Shown piece after piece: positions 50,338 through 59,727 of a DNA stretch of 64,000 bases; the first letter of the stretch is position 1; every line of letters begins with the position of its first letter. Made by a program: the position numbers and the translations under genes. Source of the stretch: Tropicibacter alexandrii (GTDB lineage Bacteria; Pseudomonadota; Alphaproteobacteria; Rhodobacterales; Rhodobacteraceae); contig NZ_RCTZ02000022.1 of the NCBI RefSeq assembly GCF_003667315.2, positions 1 to 64,000 of the forward strand, read 5' to 3'. The notes beneath the pieces are model-generated. The model had not been told where the DNA came from. It made no database searches and worked only from the letters and a program-made list of their open reading frames with translations.

Positions 50338-51842
50338 CCGATCCGGTTCTCAGACTCGAAGACATCGTCAAGACCTTCCCCGGTGTGCGGGCTTTGGACG
50401 GGGTGTCCTTTGCGGTCATGCCGGGCGAGGTCCACGCCCTGATGGGCGAGAACGGCGCGGGCAAATCCACCCTGATGAAGGTTTTGGGCGGCATCCATCA
50501 ACCGACCGAGGGCGCGATCTTTGTCGGGAATGAGCAGGTCGTCATGGCCGGTCCGCTGGAGGCGAAGGCCAAGGGCATCGTCTTCATCCATCAGGAACTC
50601 AGCCTCGCCGAGGAACTGAGCGTGGCCGAGAACATCTATCTGGGCGAGTTGCCGCGCAAACGTTTTGGTATGGTCGATTGGGCGACGCTGCGCGAGCGCA
50701 CCAACGCAATCCTCGCCAAGCTGAACGTGGGCTTCGATGCGGCCACGCGGGTGGGCGACCTGTCCATCGCCAACCAGCAGATGGTCGAGATCGCCCGCGC
50801 CCTGACGGTGGATGCCAAGGCGGTGATCTTCGACGAACCCACCGCCTCGCTGACCGACGCGGAAAAGGTGGTGCTGTTCGACGTGATCGCCGATCTGAAG
50901 GCCTCCGGTGTCGGCATCATCTATATCTCGCACCGCATGGAAGAGATCTTCAAGATCACCGACCGGATCAGCATCCTGCGCGACGGGCAATATCAGGGCA
51001 CGGTCAACACTGCCGAGACCACCGAAGAGGCGGTCACCCAGATGATGATCGGCCGCAAGCTGGACCTGACGCGCAACGCCTCGCATCACGACTTGGGCGA
51101 CGTTGCGCTGGAGGTGCGCGGCCTGTCCTGCGGCAAGCTCTATGAGGATGTCAGCTTTGAAATCCGCCGGGGCGAGGTCGTGGGGTTCTACGGGCTGGTC
51201 GGTGCGGGCCGCACCGAGATTGCCGAAACCCTGTTCGGCTTGCGCACGCCCTCTGCCGGCACCATCCGTCTGGCGGGGCAAGAGGTGCGTATCGGTTCGC
51301 CCACCGAGGCGATCGCGCGCGGCATCTCGCTGGTGCCGGAGGACCGCAAGGGGCAAGGGCTGGTCTTGGGCATGAATTGCCGGGACAACATGACCTTGCC
51401 GCAGGTCGACGACCTGACCGCCGGGCCGTTCATGGCCGAGGGCGCCGAGGTGGCGATCTTCGACCAGTATCGCGACCGGCTGGACATCCGCACGCCGGGC
51501 TGGAAGCAGAAGGTCGGCAACCTGTCGGGCGGCAACCAGCAAAAGATCGTCATCGGCAAGTGGCTGTCCATGCACCCCGAGGTGCTGATCGTCGACGAAC
51601 CCACGCGCGGCATCGACGTCGGCTCGAAGTCCGAAATCCACAAGCTGCTGCGCGGGCTCGCGGCGCAGGGCTACGCGGTCATGGTCATCAGCTCGGAAAT
51701 GCCCGAGGTGCTGCATGTCTCGGACCGCATCGTGGCGATGTATTCGGGCCGCATCATGCGGACCTTCACCTCCGATGAAGTGACCGAAGACAGCTTGATT
51801 CAGGCGATATCCGGGCTTGGCACCTCGTCCGAGGTGGCCTGA
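50334..51842 (+). CDS. Sugar ABC transporter ATPase with two ABC domains (RbsA type)
   Basis: This 502-residue protein has two nucleotide-binding domains. The first has Walker A GENGAGKST and Walker B AVIFDEPTASL. The second has GLVGAGRTE in place of Walker A, the usual degenerate form in RbsA/MglA proteins, then signature LSGGNQQK and Walker B VLIVDEPTRGID. The ATG overlaps the permease stop, giving translational coupling. It drives import with the RbsB-type binding protein. Confidence 0.95.
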   Translation: MTDPVLRLEDIVKTFPGVRALDGVSFAVMPGEVHALMGENGAGKSTLMKVLGGIHQPTEGAIFVGNEQVVMAGPLEAKAKGIVFIHQELSLAEELSVAENIYLGELPRKRFGMVDWATLRERTNAILAKLNVGFDAATRVGDLSIANQQMVEIARALTVDAKAVIFDEPTASLTDAEKVVLFDVIADLKASGVGIIYISHRMEEIFKITDRISILRDGQYQGTVNTAETTEEAVTQMMIGRKLDLTRNASHHDLGDVALEVRGLSCGKLYEDVSFEIRRGEVVGFYGLVGAGRTEIAETLFGLRTPSAGTIRLAGQEVRIGSPTEAIARGISLVPEDRKGQGLVLGMNCRDNMTLPQVDDLTAGPFMAEGAEVAIFDQYRDRLDIRTPGWKQKVGNLSGGNQQKIVIGKWLSMHPEVLIVDEPTRGIDVGSKSEIHKLLRGLAAQGYAVMVISSEMPEVLHVSDRIVAMYSGRIMRTFTSDEVTEDSLIQAISGLGTSSEVA

Positions 51843-51877
51843 GCCCGCGCCCGAGACGCAATTCGAAAGGACATCAG

Positions 51878-52732
51878 ATGAAACTTCTCCGCTACGGGCC
51901 TGCGGGCGCCGAGAAACCCGGTCTTCTGGACAAGGACGGCAAGGTGCGTGACCTGTCCGGCGAGGTGCCGGACATCGCAGGCGACACGCTGCTGCCCGAG
52001 ACCCTCGCCCGGCTCGCCGCGCTTGACCCCGAAAGCCTGCCGCTTGTCGAGGGCACGCCTCAGGACGATCTGCGGCTTGGGGCCTGCGTCGGCCAGATCG
52101 GCAAATTCGTCTGCATCGGGTTGAACTACGCCGATCACGCCGCCGAGGCCGGGATGCCCATCCCCGCCGAGCCGATCATCTTCAACAAATGGACCTCTGC
52201 CGTGGTCGGCCCGAACGACGCGATCCAGATCCCGCGCGACTCGGTCAAGACCGATTGGGAGGTGGAGCTGGGCGTCGTCATCGGCAAGCCCGGCGCCTAT
52301 ATCGATGAGGCGGACGCCATGGCGCATGTGGCGGGCTTCTGCGTGATCAACGACGTGTCGGAACGCGACTTTCAGCTGAACCGCGCCGGGACGTGGGACA
52401 AGGGCAAGGGCTGCGACACCTTCGGGCCGACCGGCCCGTGGTTGGTGACCCCCGACGAGATCGCCGATGTGGATGCGCTGGACATGTGGCTGGATGTCGA
52501 TGGCGAGCGGATGCAGTCCGGCACCACAGCGACGCTGATCTTCAAGATCCCGCACCTGATCAGCTATTGCAGCCGCTTCATGAGCCTGCAACCCGGCGAC
52601 GTGATCTCGACCGGGACGCCGCCCGGCGTCGGCATGGGTTTGACCCCGCCGCGTTTCCTGTCGGGGGGCGAGACGGTGAGCCTCGGGATCGCGGGGCTGG
52701 GCGAGCAGCGCAGCAAGGTTCTGCCCGCCTGA
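51878..52732 (+). CDS. Fumarylacetoacetate hydrolase-family protein (2,4-diketo-3-deoxy-L-fuconate hydrolase-like)
   Basis: This 284-residue protein shows the FAH core: CIGLNYADHAAEAGMPIP, then PIIFNKWTSAVVGPNDAI, the metal site DWEVELGVVIGKPG (Glu residues) and RFMSLQPGDVISTGTPPGVGMG. The sequence resembles ureidoglycolate lyase-like hydrolases and 2,4-diketo-3-deoxy-L-fuconate hydrolase, which yields pyruvate and L-lactate. It is last in the importer operon. The lactate product would suit the FMN dehydrogenase in the divergent operon, but dehydratase and lactonase genes for that pathway are not in the window. Confidence 0.85.
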   Translation: MKLLRYGPAGAEKPGLLDKDGKVRDLSGEVPDIAGDTLLPETLARLAALDPESLPLVEGTPQDDLRLGACVGQIGKFVCIGLNYADHAAEAGMPIPAEPIIFNKWTSAVVGPNDAIQIPRDSVKTDWEVELGVVIGKPGAYIDEADAMAHVAGFCVINDVSERDFQLNRAGTWDKGKGCDTFGPTGPWLVTPDEIADVDALDMWLDVDGERMQSGTTATLIFKIPHLISYCSRFMSLQPGDVISTGTPPGVGMGLTPPRFLSGGETVSLGIAGLGEQRSKVLPA

Positions 52733-52744
52733 TCCCACCTTGCA

Positions 52745-52855
52745 TGTCCGATAGGGCCATGGTGGCCCTGTCGAAACCTCCTGTCCAGAAACACATTTCC
52801 GATCCGGAACCCGCCCCAATGTCCGATTTGCGCCCGAACCTGTCCGAAGCGGACA
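52745..52855. promoter_or_regulatory. TGTCCG motifs upstream of soxB
   Basis: TGTCCGAAGCGGACA (52841-52855) is a 6-bp inverted repeat around AAG. TGTCCGAT recurs at 52745 and TGTCCGA at 52820, so three copies lie within 110 bp of the sox operon start. An operator for the GlxA-type or XRE-cupin regulator is plausible. Confidence 0.5.
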
Positions 52856-52904
52856 TTCCATCGGCGCAGCATCCGGCGATACTGGCGCAAAGGAGTCGGA
52901 TCAG

Positions 52905-54155
52905 ATGCGTTATTCTGGCTGGAAAGTCATCAAGGAGGCCCTGACGGGCCATCGCGGCTGGGGACCGGCGTGGCGGGATGCCACCCCGAAACCCGCCTAT
53001 GATTACATCATCATCGGCGGCGGCGGGCATGGGCTTGCCACCGCCTACTACCTTGCCAAGCAGTTCAAGCAGGCGAATATCGCCGTGCTGGAAAAGGGCT
53101 GGATCGGTGGCGGCAACGTTGGCCGGAACACCACGATCATCCGCTCGAACTATCTGCTCGACGGCAATGAACCGTTCTACGAATTCTCGCTGAAGCTGTG
53201 GGAAGGGCTGGAGCAGGAGCTGAACTACAACGCGATGGTCAGCCAGCGCGGCATCCTCAACCTAATCCATTCTGACGCGCAACGCGACGCCTTTACCCGG
53301 CGCGGCAACGCGATGATTCTGAACGGCGCCGATGCGGAACTGCTCAGCACAAAGCAGATCCTGGCGCGCTACCCGTTCCTGAACGTCAACGACGCGCGTT
53401 TCCCCATCAAGGGCGGGCTGGCGCAGCATCGCGGCGGCACCGTCCGACACGACGCGGTGGCCTGGGGCTATGCGCGCGGGGCGGATCAGCACGGCGTCGA
53501 CATCATCCAGAATTGCGAAGTCACCGGCTTTCGGATCGAGAACGGCACCGTCAAGGGGGTCGAAACCTCGCGCGGGTTCATCGGCGCGAAAAAGGTCGCG
53601 GCCTGCGTCGCTGGCTCGTCGTCGCGGTTGATGGAAAAGGCCGGGATGCGCCTGCCGATCGAAAGCCACGTTCTGCAGGCTTTCGTCTCCGAAGGGCTGA
53701 AGCCGGTGCTGCCCGGGGTCATCACCTTTGGCGCGGGGCATTTCTATTGCAGCCAGTCCGACAAGGGCGGTCTGGTCTTTGGCGGCGATATCGACGGCTA
53801 CAATTCCTACGCCCAACGCGGCAACCTGCCGGTGATCGAGGACGTGGCCGAAGGCGGCATGGCGATCTTCCCGATGCTGGGGCGCGCGCGCCTGCTGCGC
53901 ATGTGGGGCGGCATCATGGACATGAGCATGGACGGCTCGCCGATCATCGACCGCACCCATATCGACGGGCTCTATTTCAACGGCGGCTGGTGTTATGGCG
54001 GGTTCAAGGCCACGCCTGCCAGCGGGTTTGCCTATGCGCATCTGCTGGCCACCGACCGCCCGCATGACACCGCCACGGCCTATCGCTTCGATCGTTTCGC
54101 CAAGGGGCGGATGATCGACGAAAAGGGCATGGGCAACCAGCCCAACCTGCACTGA
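52905..54155 (+). CDS. soxB: Sarcosine oxidase subunit beta
   Basis: This 416-residue subunit has the FAD-binding segment YIIIGGGGHGLATAYYLAKQ and the family stretch GGNVGRNTTIIRSNYLL. It carries FAD and the catalytic site that oxidises sarcosine to glycine, passing the methylene group to the alpha subunit. It is first in the order B-D-A-G of the four-subunit enzyme. An AAAGGAG sequence precedes the ATG. Confidence 0.95.
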   Translation: MRYSGWKVIKEALTGHRGWGPAWRDATPKPAYDYIIIGGGGHGLATAYYLAKQFKQANIAVLEKGWIGGGNVGRNTTIIRSNYLLDGNEPFYEFSLKLWEGLEQELNYNAMVSQRGILNLIHSDAQRDAFTRRGNAMILNGADAELLSTKQILARYPFLNVNDARFPIKGGLAQHRGGTVRHDAVAWGYARGADQHGVDIIQNCEVTGFRIENGTVKGVETSRGFIGAKKVAACVAGSSSRLMEKAGMRLPIESHVLQAFVSEGLKPVLPGVITFGAGHFYCSQSDKGGLVFGGDIDGYNSYAQRGNLPVIEDVAEGGMAIFPMLGRARLLRMWGGIMDMSMDGSPIIDRTHIDGLYFNGGWCYGGFKATPASGFAYAHLLATDRPHDTATAYRFDRFAKGRMIDEKGMGNQPNLH

Positions 54156-54167
54156 GGAGGCCCGGAC

Positions 54168-54455
54168 ATGATCATCAATCACCCGCTTCTGGGCCCGCGC
54201 GATGCGGCGGAATTCGTCTACAAGGGCGACGCGGCGCTGATCCATCGCCCCGATGGCATGGCGCCGGACGCCTTGGAAAAGTTCATCGATTACGGCTACT
54301 TGCGCGACAACCCCGCAGGCGAGCACCGCGAGCTTTGGTTCCACGAACAGGGCGACCGGTCTTGGCTGGTCGTGACGCGCAACACGCTGACCCATGAAAT
54401 CACGTCGGTCGAGCTGGCCCGCGACGTGGCCCGCCGGGAGGGACGTTCGAAATGA
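54168..54455 (+). CDS. soxD: Sarcosine oxidase subunit delta
   Basis: This 95-residue subunit reads INHPLLGPRDAAEFVYKGDA and ends in DRSWLVVTRNTLTHEITSVELA, the normal SoxD pattern. Many SoxD proteins start CPxCGPR and bind zinc; here HPLLGPR has no cysteine, so the zinc site is absent. It overlaps soxA by 4 bp. Confidence 0.92.
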   Translation: MIINHPLLGPRDAAEFVYKGDAALIHRPDGMAPDALEKFIDYGYLRDNPAGEHRELWFHEQGDRSWLVVTRNTLTHEITSVELARDVARREGRSK

Positions 54456-57403
54456 CCCAGAAAAACCGTTTGCAGGGCGGTCTAATCGACCGGTCGCGCA
54501 GCTACACCTTCCGTTTCGACGGCAAGACGATGACCGGCCATGCGGGCGACACGCTGGCCTCGGCCCTGCTGGCCAATGGCGTGCGGCTGATGGGCCGCTC
54601 GTTCAAGTATCACCGCCCGCGCGGCCCCCTGACCGCCGGGTCCGAGGAACCCAACGCCATCGTGGAACTGCGCGAGGGCGCTCGTCAGGAACCCAACACC
54701 CGCGCCACCACCGCCGAGCTGTTCGACGGGCTGGTGGCGAGGTCGCAGAACCGCTGGCCCTCGCTGGCCTTTGACGCGCTGTCGGTCAATGACCGCCTGT
54801 CCAGCTTTTTCGCCGCCGGGTTCTATTACAAGACCTTCATGTGGCCCGCCGCCTTCTGGGAAAAGCTCTACGAGCCGATGATCCGCCGCGCCGCCGGTCT
54901 GGGCAGTCTCAGCCTGCAGGACGATCCCGACAGCTATGACAAGGGCTTCTTGCATTGCGACCTGCTGATCACCGGGGCCGGGCCTGCGGGCCTTGCCGCC
55001 GCCCTGACCGCCGGAGAGGCCGGTCTGCGCGTGATCCTCGCCGACGAGGATTACGTCATGGGCGGGCGGCTGAACGCCGAGACGTTCTCGCTGGGCGATA
55101 TGGCCGGGCATGACTGGGCGGCTCAGACCGTCGCGCGCCTGCGCAGCCTGCCGAATGTCCGGGTGATGCCGCGCACCACGGTGCTGGGCGCGTTCGATCA
55201 CGGCATTTATGGCGCGGTCGAACGGGTGGCCGATCACCTTGCAGTGCCCGAGGCAGGCAAGCCCCGGCAGATCCTGTGGCGCATCTATACCAAGCGGTCC
55301 TTGCTGACCGCAGGCGCGCTCGAACGCCCCATCGCGTTCGAGAACAACGACCGCCCCGGCATCATGCTGGCCAGCGCCCTGCGCGCCTATGCCAACCGCT
55401 GGGCCGCGACACCGGCGCAGCGCGTGGCGATCTTTACCAACAATGACGACGGCCACCGCACCGCAGCCGATCTGCATGCCAAGGGGGTCAAGGTCGCCGC
55501 CGTGATCGACACCCGCCCCGGCCAGCCGGTCTCGACCGATTACGAGGTGTTGCAAGGCGAGATCATCGACACCGCCGGACGGCTGGGCCTGACGCGGATC
55601 ACCGTGCGGCTGGCCAAGGGCGGCACGCGGGAAATCGAGTGCGGCGCGCTGGGTGTCTCGGGCGGCTGGAACCCCAATGTCAGCCTGACCTGCCACCAGC
55701 GCGGTCGCCCCGTTTGGGAGGAGGGCATTGCCGCCTTCGTCCCCGGTGGCACCCTGCCCGATGGCATGACCGTCGCGGGCGCGGCGCAGGGTCTGTTCTC
55801 GACCCACGCGGCGCTGACCTCGGGGGCCGAGGCGGCGGCGCAGATTGCCACCGATCTGGGGCACGCCGCCACGAAACCCGACCTGCCACAGGCCGAGGAC
55901 GCGCCCGTGCAGATCACACCCTTCTGGCATGTCACGGATGCCAAGCGCGCGTGGGTCGATCAGCAGAACGACGTGACCGCCAAGGATGTGAAGCTGGCGC
56001 ATCAGGAAAACTTCGTCTCGGTCGAGCACCTCAAACGCTATACCACGCTGGGCATGGCCACCGATCAGGGCAAGACGTCCAACATGGCGGGCCTTGCGAT
56101 CATGGCCGAGATCGCAGGCAAGACGATCCCCGAGGTCGGCACCACCATGTTCCGTCCGCCCTATACGCCCACGGCGATGGGCGTGCTGGCGGGTCGGTCG
56201 CGCGGCACCGATTTCCGCCCCGTGCGCAAGACCCCCAGCCACACATGGGCCGAGGAGCAGGGCGCGGTCTTTGTCGAGGTCGGCAACTGGCTGCGCGCGC
56301 AATGGTTCCCCCGCAAGGGCGAGACGACATGGCGCGAAAGCGTCGATCGCGAGGTGCTGCAAACCCGCAAGTCGGTGGGCATCTGCGACGTCACCACGCT
56401 GGGCAAGATCGACGTGCAGGGCACGGACGCGGCCGCCTTCCTGAACCGCATCTATTGCAACGGCTTTGCCAAGCTGGCCGTGGGCCGCACCCGCTACGGC
56501 TTGATGCTGCGCGAGGACGGGATCGCCATGGATGACGGCACCGCCGCGCGTCTGGCCGAGGATCATTTCGTCGTCACGACCACCACCGCCAACGCGGTCA
56601 GCGTCTATCGCCACATGGAATTCGTGCGGCAATGCCTGTTCCCCGACATGGATGTGCAGTTGATTTCCACGACCGAGGCCTGGGCGCAGTTTTCGGTCGC
56701 GGGGCCGAACGCGCGCAAGCTGCTCCAAAAGGTCGTGGACCCGGAATTCGACCTGTCGAACGAGGGCTTCCCCTTCATGGCCTGTGGCGAGATCACCATT
56801 TGCGGCGGGCTGCGCGCGCGGCTGTTCCGGATCTCGTTCTCGGGCGAATTGGCCTATGAGATCGCCGTGCCCACGCGCTATGGCGACGCGCTGATCCGCC
56901 GCCTGATGCGCGAAGGGCAGGAATTCGACGTGGTGGCCTATGGCACCGAAGCGCTCGGTGTCATGCGCATCGAAAAGGGTCACGCGGCGGGCAATGAGCT
57001 AAATGGCACGACCACCGCGCTGAACCTTGGCATGGGGCGGATGGTGTCGCAGGCCAAGGACTCGATCGGCGCTGTGCTGTCACGCCGCGAAGGGCTGAAC
57101 GAGCCCGTCGCGCTGAAGCTGGTGGGCTTCAAACCCGTCGATCCGACCCACAAGGTCCCCGCCGGGTCGCACCTGATGACCAAGGGCGCGCCCGTCGATG
57201 CGGCCCACGATCAGGGCTATGTCACCTCGGCCTGCTATTCGCCCAATCTGGGGCATCACATCGCCATCGGCTATCTCAAGTCCGGCGATCAACGGCTGGG
57301 CGAGATCGTCCGGCTGGTGTCTCCGCTGACCGGGTTCGATCACGATGTCGAAGTCGTCAGCGCCCATTTCGTCGATCCCGAAGGAGAACGGCTCCGTGCA
57401 TGA
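54452..57403 (+). CDS. soxA: Sarcosine oxidase subunit alpha
   Basis: This 983-residue subunit has, in order, an N-terminal ferredoxin-like segment without Cys (FDGKTMTGHAGDTLASALLANG), an NAD-binding flavoprotein domain (LLITGAGPAGLAAALTAGEAGL), and a C-terminal GcvT-like tetrahydrofolate domain (SVGICDVTTLGKIDVQG, FSFSGELAYEIAVP). It passes the methylene group to tetrahydrofolate to make 5,10-methylene-THF. It is preceded by soxD and its end overlaps soxG. Confidence 0.95.
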   Translation: MTQKNRLQGGLIDRSRSYTFRFDGKTMTGHAGDTLASALLANGVRLMGRSFKYHRPRGPLTAGSEEPNAIVELREGARQEPNTRATTAELFDGLVARSQNRWPSLAFDALSVNDRLSSFFAAGFYYKTFMWPAAFWEKLYEPMIRRAAGLGSLSLQDDPDSYDKGFLHCDLLITGAGPAGLAAALTAGEAGLRVILADEDYVMGGRLNAETFSLGDMAGHDWAAQTVARLRSLPNVRVMPRTTVLGAFDHGIYGAVERVADHLAVPEAGKPRQILWRIYTKRSLLTAGALERPIAFENNDRPGIMLASALRAYANRWAATPAQRVAIFTNNDDGHRTAADLHAKGVKVAAVIDTRPGQPVSTDYEVLQGEIIDTAGRLGLTRITVRLAKGGTREIECGALGVSGGWNPNVSLTCHQRGRPVWEEGIAAFVPGGTLPDGMTVAGAAQGLFSTHAALTSGAEAAAQIATDLGHAATKPDLPQAEDAPVQITPFWHVTDAKRAWVDQQNDVTAKDVKLAHQENFVSVEHLKRYTTLGMATDQGKTSNMAGLAIMAEIAGKTIPEVGTTMFRPPYTPTAMGVLAGRSRGTDFRPVRKTPSHTWAEEQGAVFVEVGNWLRAQWFPRKGETTWRESVDREVLQTRKSVGICDVTTLGKIDVQGTDAAAFLNRIYCNGFAKLAVGRTRYGLMLREDGIAMDDGTAARLAEDHFVVTTTTANAVSVYRHMEFVRQCLFPDMDVQLISTTEAWAQFSVAGPNARKLLQKVVDPEFDLSNEGFPFMACGEITICGGLRARLFRISFSGELAYEIAVPTRYGDALIRRLMREGQEFDVVAYGTEALGVMRIEKGHAAGNELNGTTTALNLGMGRMVSQAKDSIGAVLSRREGLNEPVALKLVGFKPVDPTHKVPAGSHLMTKGAPVDAAHDQGYVTSACYSPNLGHHIAIGYLKSGDQRLGEIVRLVSPLTGFDHDVEVVSAHFVDPEGERLRA

Positions 57404-57947
57404 TCTCATCGCCCTCACGCCGCTTGGCGCGCGCGACCCGCGCCGCGACCATCACCTCGGCCATTCCCTGATCGAAGTCACCGACGTGGCGCTGGCCTCG
57501 GTCGCCGCCCGGCTGGGCCGCGAGGCAGACGCCGCAGCCCTTGTGGCGACGGTCACCGGGGCCGAGGCCCCTGCCCCGGCGCGCGCCACCGCCAGCGCCT
57601 TTTGGATGGGTCCGGATCAATGGATGGTCGAGGCCCCCTTTGCCACCCATGAGGACCTTGCCCGCCAGATCACCGCGCAAGCAAATGGCGCAGCCAGCGT
57701 GACCGAGCAGACCGATGCATGGTGCCGGTTCGACCTGAAGGGCGACCGGCTTGCAGATATCTTCGAGCGGCTGTGCAATGCCGACCTGCGCCGCTTCACC
57801 GGCGGCAAGGCGGTGCGCACCGCGATCGAGCATCTGGGCTGCTTCCTGATCTGCCGGTCGCCCACCCATGTGTCCGTCATCGGGCCACGGTCGTCGGCGG
57901 GATCGTTGCACCATGCGCTGCTGACCGCGATGAAATCGGCGCTTTAG
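57396..57947 (+). CDS. soxG: Sarcosine oxidase subunit gamma
   Basis: This 183-residue subunit starts at a GTG (57396) inside the end of soxA, with AAGGAG upstream. SAFWMGPDQWMVEAP and LKGDRLADIFERLCNADLRRF are typical of SoxG, which stabilises the complex. Its stop overlaps by four bases the stop of the convergent GlxA-type regulator. Confidence 0.92.
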   Translation: MHDLIALTPLGARDPRRDHHLGHSLIEVTDVALASVAARLGREADAAALVATVTGAEAPAPARATASAFWMGPDQWMVEAPFATHEDLARQITAQANGAASVTEQTDAWCRFDLKGDRLADIFERLCNADLRRFTGGKAVRTAIEHLGCFLICRSPTHVSVIGPRSSAGSLHHALLTAMKSAL

Positions 57948-58939
57948 ACCGACGGGACCGGCAGGTTCCCCCGGACGCGGTTCAGGTTGATGCGGCGGCG
58001 GTCCTCCTTCGGGGGGACGCCGAACGCCTCGACATAATGCTTGTTGAAGCTTTTGACGCTGGCATAGCCCACCGCTTCGGCGATCTCGGACAGGCTGTCG
58101 TTGGAATACATCACGATCTGCCGCGCCGCCTTCATCCGCATCTGGCGGAAATAGCCGGTCGGGTTCTGCCCCGTCGCCTGTTTGAAGCTGCGTTCCAGAT
58201 GGCGCGGCGTGATGTCCAGCGCCTCAGCCACCTCGGCCACCGACATCGGCTGTGACAGGTCCCGCGCGAACAGGCCGATGGCCTGCGCCACAAGCGGCGG
58301 CATGTCCGAGTGCTGGTCGCCGCCGGTGACCGGCACGACCTGTTGCACACCCGCCTTGCGCACCATCGGGTGCTGGAACCAGCAAGCGACCTCGGTCGCG
58401 ACCTCGGCCCCCAGCGCGGTTTCCACCAGACCCAAGGCCAGATCGAAGGCCGCCGCCGCCCCCGACGCGGTCACGCAACGCGGCGTGGATTCGATCACCT
58501 TGCCGGAGGCCTCGATCTCTGGAAACTCGGTCCGAAACGCCGCCTCGTAGCACCAATGCACGGACAAGGGCGTGTTCGGCACCGCCCCGCTGCGCACCAA
58601 GGGGAAGACCCCGCCGCTGATCGCGCCCAGAACCGTGCCGTGCCGTGCGGCGTGGCGCAGATGGGCTGGCGCGCGCGGATCGCGAAAGGCGCTCGTCGGC
58701 GCGGACAGGATCAGCAGGTAATCGCACCCGTCCAGATCGGCCAAGCGGCGCGTCGCCTCGAAGGCGATCCCGGCGCTGGACATGACCTGCCTCTCTCCGT
58801 CCGAGACCAGCTCCCACGCGAAGGTGGTGCGCCCCGAAATCTCGTTCGCGGCCCGCAGCGGTTCGATCACCGAGGTCAGGCAGGACATCGGAAACCCCGG
58901 AAAAATCAGGAAGCCGATCCGCAACACGTCATCCGACAT
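57944..58939 (-). CDS. GlxA-family AraC-type regulator
   Basis: This 331-residue regulator combines an N-terminal DJ-1/PfpI-like domain (IGFLIFPGFPMSCLTSVIEPLRAAN, with GAISGGVFPLVRSG lacking the usual Cys) and two AraC helix-turn-helix units (MSVAEVAEALDITPRHLERSFKQATG, LSEIAEAVGYASVKSFNKHYVEAFG). GbdR, CdhR and SouR, which respond to betaine, carnitine and sarcosine derivatives, have this form. It is convergent with sox and probably activates the sox and possibly the dmm operon. Confidence 0.9.
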   Translation of the reverse strand: MSDDVLRIGFLIFPGFPMSCLTSVIEPLRAANEISGRTTFAWELVSDGERQVMSSAGIAFEATRRLADLDGCDYLLILSAPTSAFRDPRAPAHLRHAARHGTVLGAISGGVFPLVRSGAVPNTPLSVHWCYEAAFRTEFPEIEASGKVIESTPRCVTASGAAAAFDLALGLVETALGAEVATEVACWFQHPMVRKAGVQQVVPVTGGDQHSDMPPLVAQAIGLFARDLSQPMSVAEVAEALDITPRHLERSFKQATGQNPTGYFRQMRMKAARQIVMYSNDSLSEIAEAVGYASVKSFNKHYVEAFGVPPKEDRRRINLNRVRGNLPVPSV

Positions 58940-58959
58940 GGGTGTTCCTTTCCGCTGCC

Positions 58960-58969
58960 TTTTGCAAAA
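58960..58969. promoter_or_regulatory. Palindrome in the divergent regulator region
   Basis: TTTTGCAAAA is a perfect palindrome between the GlxA-type gene (start 58939) and the XRE-cupin gene (start 59080); a related TTTTTGCA follows at about 58987. They may be binding sites of the XRE-cupin regulator. Low certainty. Confidence 0.3.
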
Positions 58970-59079
58970 CGATCCACTGATGGGAAACTTTTTGCATTAT
59001 CATGAAACCCGCCCTAGCTTTGATCCATCCGGCTGGATTCCGCCAGCATTCCTGCATACAAACCCGGGGCATTCCAACC

Positions 59080-59727
59080 ATGACTCTAATGAAGGCTGAG
59101 CACGTGTCCAAGCTGTCCCAGGACCCACACAAGGTCGTCGAAGAACGCGAGAAAGTTCTCGAAGTCGCCATCGGCCGCGAGGTCCGGGCCTTCCGCAAGA
59201 AGAAGAACATCACCGTTGCGGAACTGTCTGCGCTCACCAACCTGTCCATCGGGATGCTGTCAAAGATCGAGAACGGCAACACCTCGCCCTCGCTGACCAC
59301 GTTGCAGGCGCTGTCGAACGCCCTTTCGGTGCCGCTGACCGCCTTTTTCAAGACCTACGAGGAACGCCGCGAGGCGGTGCATACCAAGGCTGGCGAGGGC
59401 GTCGAGATCGAGCGCGCGGGCACGCGGTCCGGGCATCAGTACAACCTTTTGGGCCATATCGGCGCGAACAACAGCGGCGTGATCGTCGAGCCGTACCTGA
59501 TCGTGCTCAGCAACGAATCCGACACGTTCAAGACCTTTCAGCATGACGGGATCGAGATGATCTACATGCTCGAAGGCGTCGTCGGCTATCGCCACGGGTC
59601 GGAAAACTATCGGCTGGAGCCGGGCGACACCCTGTTCTTCGACGCCGATGCCCCCCACGGCCCCGAGGAACTGATCCAGTTCCCGATCCGCTACCTGTCG
59701 ATTATCAGCTACAAGCAGGACAACTGA
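59080..59727 (+). CDS. XRE-cupin transcriptional regulator
   Basis: This protein has 215 residues from the ATG at 59080. An XRE helix-turn-helix (KKKNITVAELSALTNLSIGMLSKIENGNTSPSLTTL) is followed by a cupin domain (YLIVLSNESDTFKTFQHDGIEMIYMLEGVVGYRHGSE, LEPGDTLFFDADAPHGPEEL). Such proteins sense small amines or amino acids, as PuuR does. It is divergent from the GlxA-type gene and near sox and dmm, so control of methylated-amine use is likely. Confidence 0.92.
   Translation: MTLMKAEHVSKLSQDPHKVVEEREKVLEVAIGREVRAFRKKKNITVAELSALTNLSIGMLSKIENGNTSPSLTTLQALSNALSVPLTAFFKTYEERREAVHTKAGEGVEIERAGTRSGHQYNLLGHIGANNSGVIVEPYLIVLSNESDTFKTFQHDGIEMIYMLEGVVGYRHGSENYRLEPGDTLFFDADAPHGPEELIQFPIRYLSIISYKQDN

Noticed and set aside
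51843-52904. Glycine riboswitch upstream of the sox operon
   Set aside because: No tandem glycine-aptamer features could be recognised before soxB.
54482-56983. 833-codon open frame antisense to soxA
   Set aside because: High-GC shadow frame; the product has no domain pattern while the plus-strand frame is a full sarcosine oxidase alpha subunit.
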